Below, piece after piece: positions 59,198 to 64,000 of a stretch of 64,000 nt of DNA (the first letter of the stretch is position 1; every line of letters begins with the position of its first letter). This DNA comes from Symbiotaphrina buchneri. Lineage: Eukaryota; Ascomycota; Symbiotaphrinales; Symbiotaphrinaceae. The position numbers and the translations under genes were made by a program. The DNA lies in the NCBI GenBank assembly GCA_001599915.1, contig BCIG01000004.1:310001-374000 (forward strand), given 5' to 3'. The notes under the pieces were generated by a model. That model saw nothing but the letters and a program-made list of their open reading frames with translations, searched no databases and had not been told where the DNA came from.

Positions 59198-60521
59198 ATG
59201 GCACCTGCTCCTGACGACACCAAGAAGGTCGAAGAAGCAAAGGCGTTATCTAAGACAAATCCTTCGAAGGCGGAGGCAATCTTCAAAGATGTCCTAACGC
59301 GGGATCCTGGCTTGCGTGATGATGCTCAGAGGGTATACGAGTCAGCTTTAATAGCGCTGGGCGAGCTTTATCGGGACCAAAAACGAGCGCAGGACATCTC
59401 GGAACTCGTCAAGTCGAGCAGATCTACACTATCGCATTTCGCGAAGGCTAAGACATCTAAATTAGGTATGTTGCTTTCCTGGTGATGGCATCACCGTTAT
59501 TGACATCCTGATAGTTCGCCAACTCCTCGACATTCTCTCTACAATACCGAACACCTTGGAAATCCAGATATCCACCACGAAGGCTACGATAGAATGGGCT
59601 ATATCAGAGCGCCGCGGCTTCCTTCGCCAGAATCTTGAGACCAGACTCGTGTCTCTCTACATGCAGAAGCAATCCTACTATGATGCGCTTACTCTGATCA
59701 ACAACCTGCTGAAGGAGTTGAAGAGGCTAGATGATAAGCTGCTTCTGGTCGAAGTGCAGCTTCTGGAGTCAAGAGTTTACCATGCATTGGGCAACATTCC
59801 AAAAGGACGGGCTGCCTTAACCTCTGCTAGGACCTCCGCAGCATCAGTGTATACGCCGCCGCTGCTCCAAGCCGGGCTTGATATGCAGTCGGGGATGTTA
59901 CACGCGGAGGATAAGGATTTCAACACGGCTTTTTCGTACTTCATCGAGGCCCTGGACGGTTACCATTCCCAAGATGAGTATCAGAAGGCACAGTCAGCAT
60001 TGCAATACATGCTTTTATGCAAGATCATGCTCAATCTCGTTGACGACGTCAACTCAATCATGACGTCCAAGCAAGCTGTCAAATATGCAGGCAAGAACCT
60101 GGAGGCGATGAAAGCGGTCGCGAGGGCACATTCCAACCGAAGCCTGGAGGAGTATGAAAAGGCGCTTTCAGACTACCGTTACGAACTAGGCAGTGACACC
60201 TTCATTCGGAATCATCTACGGAGGTTGTACGATGCTATGTTGGAGCAAAACCTAGTCAAGGTCATTGAACCGTTCAGTAGAGTCGAGATTGACCACATTG
60301 CAAAAATGGTTGGTCTGGATACACAACAGGTCGAAAGGAAACTCTCCCAGATGATTCTTGACAAGGTGATCATAGGAGTTCTAGACCAAGGTACTGGTTG
60401 CTTGGTGATCTTCGACGAGTCCGAGAGGGACCAGGGGTATGATGCGGCGCTAGAGACGCTCTCAAAGCTAAGCAATGTTGTGGATCTTCTTTACACAAAC
60501 CAGGCGTCACTACTCGAGTAG
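59198..60521 (+). CDS. rpn6: 26S proteasome regulatory subunit Rpn6 (PSMD11)
   Basis: Two exons, 59198-59465 and 59515-60521, join as AKTSKL-VRQLLDI; 424 residues, normal for Rpn6. An N-terminal solenoid of TPR-like helices (AKALSKTNPSKAEAIFKDVL, LRQNLETRLVSLYM, YYDALTLINNLLKELKRLDD) precedes the PCI domain at about 280-400 (RLYDAMLEQNLVKVIEPFSR, EIDHIAKMVGLDTQQVERKL, SQMILDKVIIGVLDQG). Rpn6 is a lid subunit that clamps the lid to the 20S core. The intron is only 49 bp. The ATG at 59198 follows a CACGTG box. Confidence 0.97.
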
Positions 60522-60648
60522 GAGATGTCACATGGTGTAACTTGTTCACGGCGCGCATCATGGATTCAGATTAGCTGTCACAATAGACTTTAGGTCGTCC
60601 ATATAAGGATCGATCGGAATCTGCAGGATATGCCGTCATCCACTGCAT

Positions 60649-61910
60649 TCAGATATTGCTGTGCGTCCTCATTGAACGCCCTCGTAGCTCGGATCTGCGT
60701 GCCATAGTGTGCACATCGGATGCCTCCCTATGACTTTTGTCTTGGTTCTCATTGCCAACAAAAGTATTCATTGCCCTATCCCATCCGGTGATGGATCTAA
60801 TGATGGTCTGTAGACCCTTCGGCATGACTCCTAGTAATTGAACCCATCGTGCATACACCGGCATGGCCAGCTCTCCTGACATTCCGGCATCAATAGCTTT
60901 TATAATCTCTTTGACCACGTCCACAGGCTCGAGTACAGGTCCAAAGAACTGGTTTGGTGTCTTGACTCCTGCGAAGAGACTTGTCGAGATTTGTCCAGGG
61001 GTAACAAGCAAGGTCTTGATATTTGCTTCCGCAGGGAGTTCGGCGGTTAGAGAGGAGTGCATTGCTAGTAGCCCAGCTTTGGCGGCTGTATAGTCGGCTG
61101 CATATCAAGTCAGTCAGCTGGGTTGCTCTCTTTTTCAGTTGGGACGAGCGAAGGGTGATATACATAGGTTCTTGCAGCCTAAATGCCCGAGAACACTTGA
61201 CATGGTGACTATGGTGCCCTTCTTGGCAGCTAGCATGTAGGGAACAAAAGCCTGAATTGTGTAGAAATGGGACAGCAAATTGACACGAAAGTTTCGGTCC
61301 AGCTCTTGTGGAGATAGGTCCAGGAGTGGCTTCCCGTTCACGACGGCAGCATTGTTGATCAGGATAGTTGGCTTTCCCAGCTAGACTCGTCATTAGGATC
61401 ATTTATTATGTGGCATGGCTCTCTTGATATCAGCAGAGAACTCACATCTTTCTCGATCTTCTTGGCCACTTTCCGCACTTGCTCCCTGTCACCCACATCG
61501 CATATGTAGCTCTCCACCCCTGTTTCATCCCAGATATCCAGCTCTTTGACATCAAGAACAGCAACGCTTGCACCCCTCATGCCATATACCTCAGCTGTCA
61601 GCAAACCTAAGCCGCTGGCTCCACCAGTAATGACAATGACCTCATCGGAAAGATCGACTGACCGAGGCTTGCCATAGGCAACTCGCCTGTTCAGAATTTC
61701 AAGGAAATGATACAACGTGAGGAGGATGGCGTAAACAAGGGCAATGCGCACTGAGCTGGCATCCCAGGGCTTGGCTACAGCGACCAACGAAAGGACAAGG
61801 ACCCACGCGACAAATGGCTGAAGAATGGTATATCTCGCTATGCGCCATAGAAGATCGATCGTGAGGAAATGATGCCAGGGGACAGTAGGGTCCGTCGGGA
61901 CCGAAGCCAT
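60649..61910 (-). CDS. Membrane-anchored SDR (RDH/DHRS16C type)
   Basis: Three exons, 61910-61446, 61380-61164 and 61097-60649; 376 residues. Two hydrophobic N-terminal segments (about residues 15-70) suggest ER or lipid-droplet membrane anchoring. The SDR core follows: ITGGASGLG, LINNAAV, TMSSVLGHLG with the catalytic Ser, and SDYTAAKAG with Tyr/Lys. The second half ends VTPGQISTSLFAG. Homologues act on retinoids, sterols or lipid ketones, but the fungal substrate is unknown. Introns are 65-66 bp. The C-terminal ~40 residues are Arg/Ser-rich and variable. The gene is convergent with RPN6, 127 bp away. Confidence 0.9.
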
Positions 61911-62675
61911 TCTCACGGACGCAGACCGGTTATCTATGGCTATTTAGCCCTTCCAGCCTTCCATTACAGAAAAATCCAATTGAGGTCGCTCCCGAACAGA
62001 TCAGCGGTTGTACTCGAACTATTCAATCCAGACCAAGATGGCATGGAGTATTGCGGTCGGATATCAGGAAAGCGCCGATTGAAATCCCTCCAATGATGGA
62101 GCCCGCTTCCTCGTCGCTTGACGCCATTGCCATCCCTCACTCACCAGACAGGTACCGACGATGTTGCGCGTGCACAATTTACCCCTTTCTGCCTCAGCCC
62201 GTCTACTTCGTACCTTATACTCACTTCATAATATCAACGTTCTTGATGCTTTACGCCTCTTCGGGGAAGCCAACCGGTCACTCGGCATAGGGTAAAGTGT
62301 AAGGCGATCCAAATTCAATGATCCCGCGATCACTCCATCATGGCCGTAGCATACATAAGGTAAGGTAGGTAGTGTCCCCTGACGGGTCTCTTCTCAGAAT
62401 CGGTCACACCCATAAGGTACCGTATATTCTCTGTAACTTCACTTCTCGCTAGCTCTCAGCATGCTTGGATCTTCCAGCTGTGAATCCAGAACCTGCCCTG
62501 CTTTTGCCAATGGACGCATTCACTCTACTTCTTTATTTTCTGTAACGACCTCTTCACTGTCATACTTGGGTCTTGAGCTGCACCATTCATCTTCCTCCTC
62601 TATCCTCATTCGACAACTTGCGATTATCCTCCACTTTATCTGTTGCGGTGAGCATCTCAGGCTTATGCTCTGGAC
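61911..62675. other. Divergent intergenic region
   Basis: About 0.77 kb between two divergent genes, carrying GGTAAGGTAGGT at 62359-62370 and AAGGTACCGTA near 62413. No gene or RNA is recognised. Confidence 0.5.
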
Positions 62676-63284
62676 ATGCATCCAAACAGTATGCCTTCAT
62701 CCGCCCCAACAAGTCCAATCGTCGCTTTCTTCGAGGGGCAGGCGGACCGCAAGGGCCGTACTCTGTCCGACATCCTCAATTGGCCGGATGCTCAACTCGA
62801 GGCGTGTCATGATTTCATTCAGATCGTATTTCCCCTCCCGGAAGGTTCGCCAGTCAATCCGACAGCACCTCTTATCGACGAATGGACCGCGCGGACATTT
62901 CGTGACCGCCCTGAGCTGCAGGACCGCCTTCGTGAAGCCTTCCAGCGCATGCTCACCTTCTTTGGATTCCTTTTTCGTCTGACCGCGGATGGCGTCTACG
63001 AGGTCCGTGAGGGTCACTTCTTTCAGACCGTTTCCGGGCGCTGGACCAGGCCGAGAGACCACAACCATGCTCGTATCTCGAGGATCATCCGTTGCTTGAG
63101 GATCATGGGCCTCGAGTCGGAAGCCCAAGCTTTCCACGCGAAGCTCATGTCTCTGAGTAGGGCCGAGTACAGGTACAACTTTCAAGCTAGCATCGCCTAT
63201 TGGGACAGGGCTGCCATGTCAGCACTGGATATCTCGCCAGACGGGAGGAGACGGGCTGGCAATGGTTGGCTCAGTGCGTTGTGA
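62676..63284 (+). CDS. OGFr_N-like domain protein
   Basis: A single exon of 202 residues. The central part resembles the opioid growth factor receptor N-terminal domain found in eukaryotes and some bacteria: LSDILNWPDAQLEACHDFIQ, IVFPLPEGSPVNPTAPLID, then LREAFQRMLTFFGFLFR. The HDFIQ...FPLPE...N..APLID order is the family signature. Its function in fungi is not known; animal OGFr binds enkephalin, but that role cannot be transferred. The remainder contains HNHARISRIIRCLRIMGLES, a helical stretch typical of the domain's second half. The first Met at 62676 is used; an in-frame Met at 62691 is also plausible. Confidence 0.72.
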   Translation: MHPNSMPSSAPTSPIVAFFEGQADRKGRTLSDILNWPDAQLEACHDFIQIVFPLPEGSPVNPTAPLIDEWTARTFRDRPELQDRLREAFQRMLTFFGFLFRLTADGVYEVREGHFFQTVSGRWTRPRDHNHARISRIIRCLRIMGLESEAQAFHAKLMSLSRAEYRYNFQASIAYWDRAAMSALDISPDGRRRAGNGWLSAL

Positions 63285-63507
63285 ATCTCTTATAAGCAGT
63301 TGCAACGTGAGAGGCTATCACAATGGGGGAAGCATCCGGTCGAAGTTCATGAGCGCCATAGGACGAGGATCATAGGGTCAGGCGGCGATGATCTTAAGAT
63401 GGCTACCTGAGAAAATAGCAGTAACGAAATTATGAATGGATACTTATGGGTCCGCCACAACACCTATGACGCCGTTCAACCTCTTCAGACATACCCAGCG
63501 TTGCCAT

Positions 63508-64000
63508 TCATCGGCGCCCAGTTGCAAGCAATAGACCAACACTCTCTCTGACGTTTTCTCCTCCCCAAACGCTCCGCGTTCCGCCACGCCTCAATTCCTC
63601 GCCAATCCCATCCTCACCTGCACCTCTGACACCCTCTCCGAGGATGAAGTCCAGATCCCTCTTCTGACTTCCGATCCACCTCTTCACGAAACCCACCGGG
63701 TCTTTGCTCATGCTAGTAAAGAACGTGTGTTTAGCCTTGGAACGCGCAATATGTTGGACAACAGCTGCCAACTGATCGTCTAGATTGGCAAGTTCTCGCA
63801 ACGTAGCGGAATATTGAGGGTCGTTGGCAACAGCCATCAGACGGGGCCGCAGGGGGTCGTCTATGCCCACTTTGATATCATATATGGTCGCAGTGGGTGA
63901 TGCATTGTATTCTGGATCCACACGAATAGTGTACGGAAGTTTGATGGGGGGTAGTTGATGTAGATGTTCGGCAATCAGCTCTGGTAAGTGGGGAAAGAAG
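63508..64000 (-). CDS. 3' end of a SWI/SNF-RSC subunit (Snf12/Ssr3/SMARCD type), continues beyond window
   Basis: The frame runs through the right edge, so only the last ~164 residues are present. It reads FFPHLPELIAEHLHQLPPIK, LPYTIRVDPEYNASPTATIY and DIKVGIDDPLRPRLMAVAND, then RELANLDDQLAAVVQHIARS and KDPVGFVKRWIGSQKRDLD. This matches the region C-terminal to the SWIB domain in fungal Snf12/Rsc6/Ssr3 proteins, core subunits of SWI/SNF and RSC chromatin remodellers. The end is Gly/Arg-rich and ends LLLATGRR. No splice site is needed in the part seen. Start and N-terminal half lie outside. Confidence 0.88.
   Translation of the reverse strand, partial: FFPHLPELIAEHLHQLPPIKLPYTIRVDPEYNASPTATIYDIKVGIDDPLRPRLMAVANDPQYSATLRELANLDDQLAAVVQHIARSKAKHTFFTSMSKDPVGFVKRWIGSQKRDLDFILGEGVRGAGEDGIGEELRRGGTRSVWGGENVRESVGLLLATGRR

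Overview
The window is nuclear DNA of a filamentous ascomycete (Pezizomycotina). Genes are split by many short introns (about 45-100 bp, GT...AG, with CTAAC/CTGAC-like branch sites). The gene set is also typical: a UDP-galactofuranose gene pair, a group X hybrid histidine kinase, a CAP20-type perilipin and a fungal stomatin. The protein sequences look closest to Eurotiomycetes or nearby classes, but I cannot name a species. I see no mobile element, viral remnant, tRNA, rRNA or CRISPR array. Gene models were joined by hand from splice signals and reading-frame continuity.

Layout. 0.3-8 kb: KXD1 (BLOC-1/BORC-related, minus), allantoicase (plus, with a double GATA palindrome upstream) and an unrecognised Pro/Gln-rich protein (minus). 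8-13.7 kb: a 5.8 kb stretch with no supportable gene. 13.7-25.8 kb, all minus: a TBC-domain RabGAP, a cytochrome b561-like membrane protein with an in-frame stop, and a 7.6 kb gene for a 2437-residue hybrid histidine kinase with a degenerate N-terminal kinase domain. 27-33 kb: a head-to-head pair for galactofuranose metabolism, the Golgi UDP-Galf transporter (minus) and UDP-galactopyranose mutase (plus). 34-43 kb: an unknown conserved protein, a three-exon SDR, a disordered protein and a PDK1-type kinase. 43.6-52.4 kb: ribosomal protein eL27, a 1941-residue repeat/coiled-coil protein and a stomatin-like SPFH protein. 54.7-64 kb: a perilipin-like lipid-droplet protein, the divergent pair SOF1 (rRNA processing) and RPN6 (proteasome), a membrane-anchored SDR, an OGFr_N-like protein, and the 3' end of a SWI/SNF-RSC subunit (SNF12/Ssr3 type) running off the window.

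Working together. The ugtA-ugmA pair is the clearest functional unit: UGM makes UDP-Galf in the cytosol and the transporter carries it into the Golgi. Most other genes are unrelated housekeeping or signalling genes.

The most unusual observations are: two classes of tandem repeat in the 1941-residue protein; a 6-nt microexon in the UDP-Galf transporter; a GC-AG intron and an in-frame TAA in the b561 gene, the stop lying inside a 90-nt GT...AG segment; a start codon that is an exon by itself in SOF1; a possible presequence-like N-terminal extension on UGM; and a family of short palindromic motifs (TAAGGTAC/TACCTTAC, TACGGAGTA) scattered through intergenic DNA.
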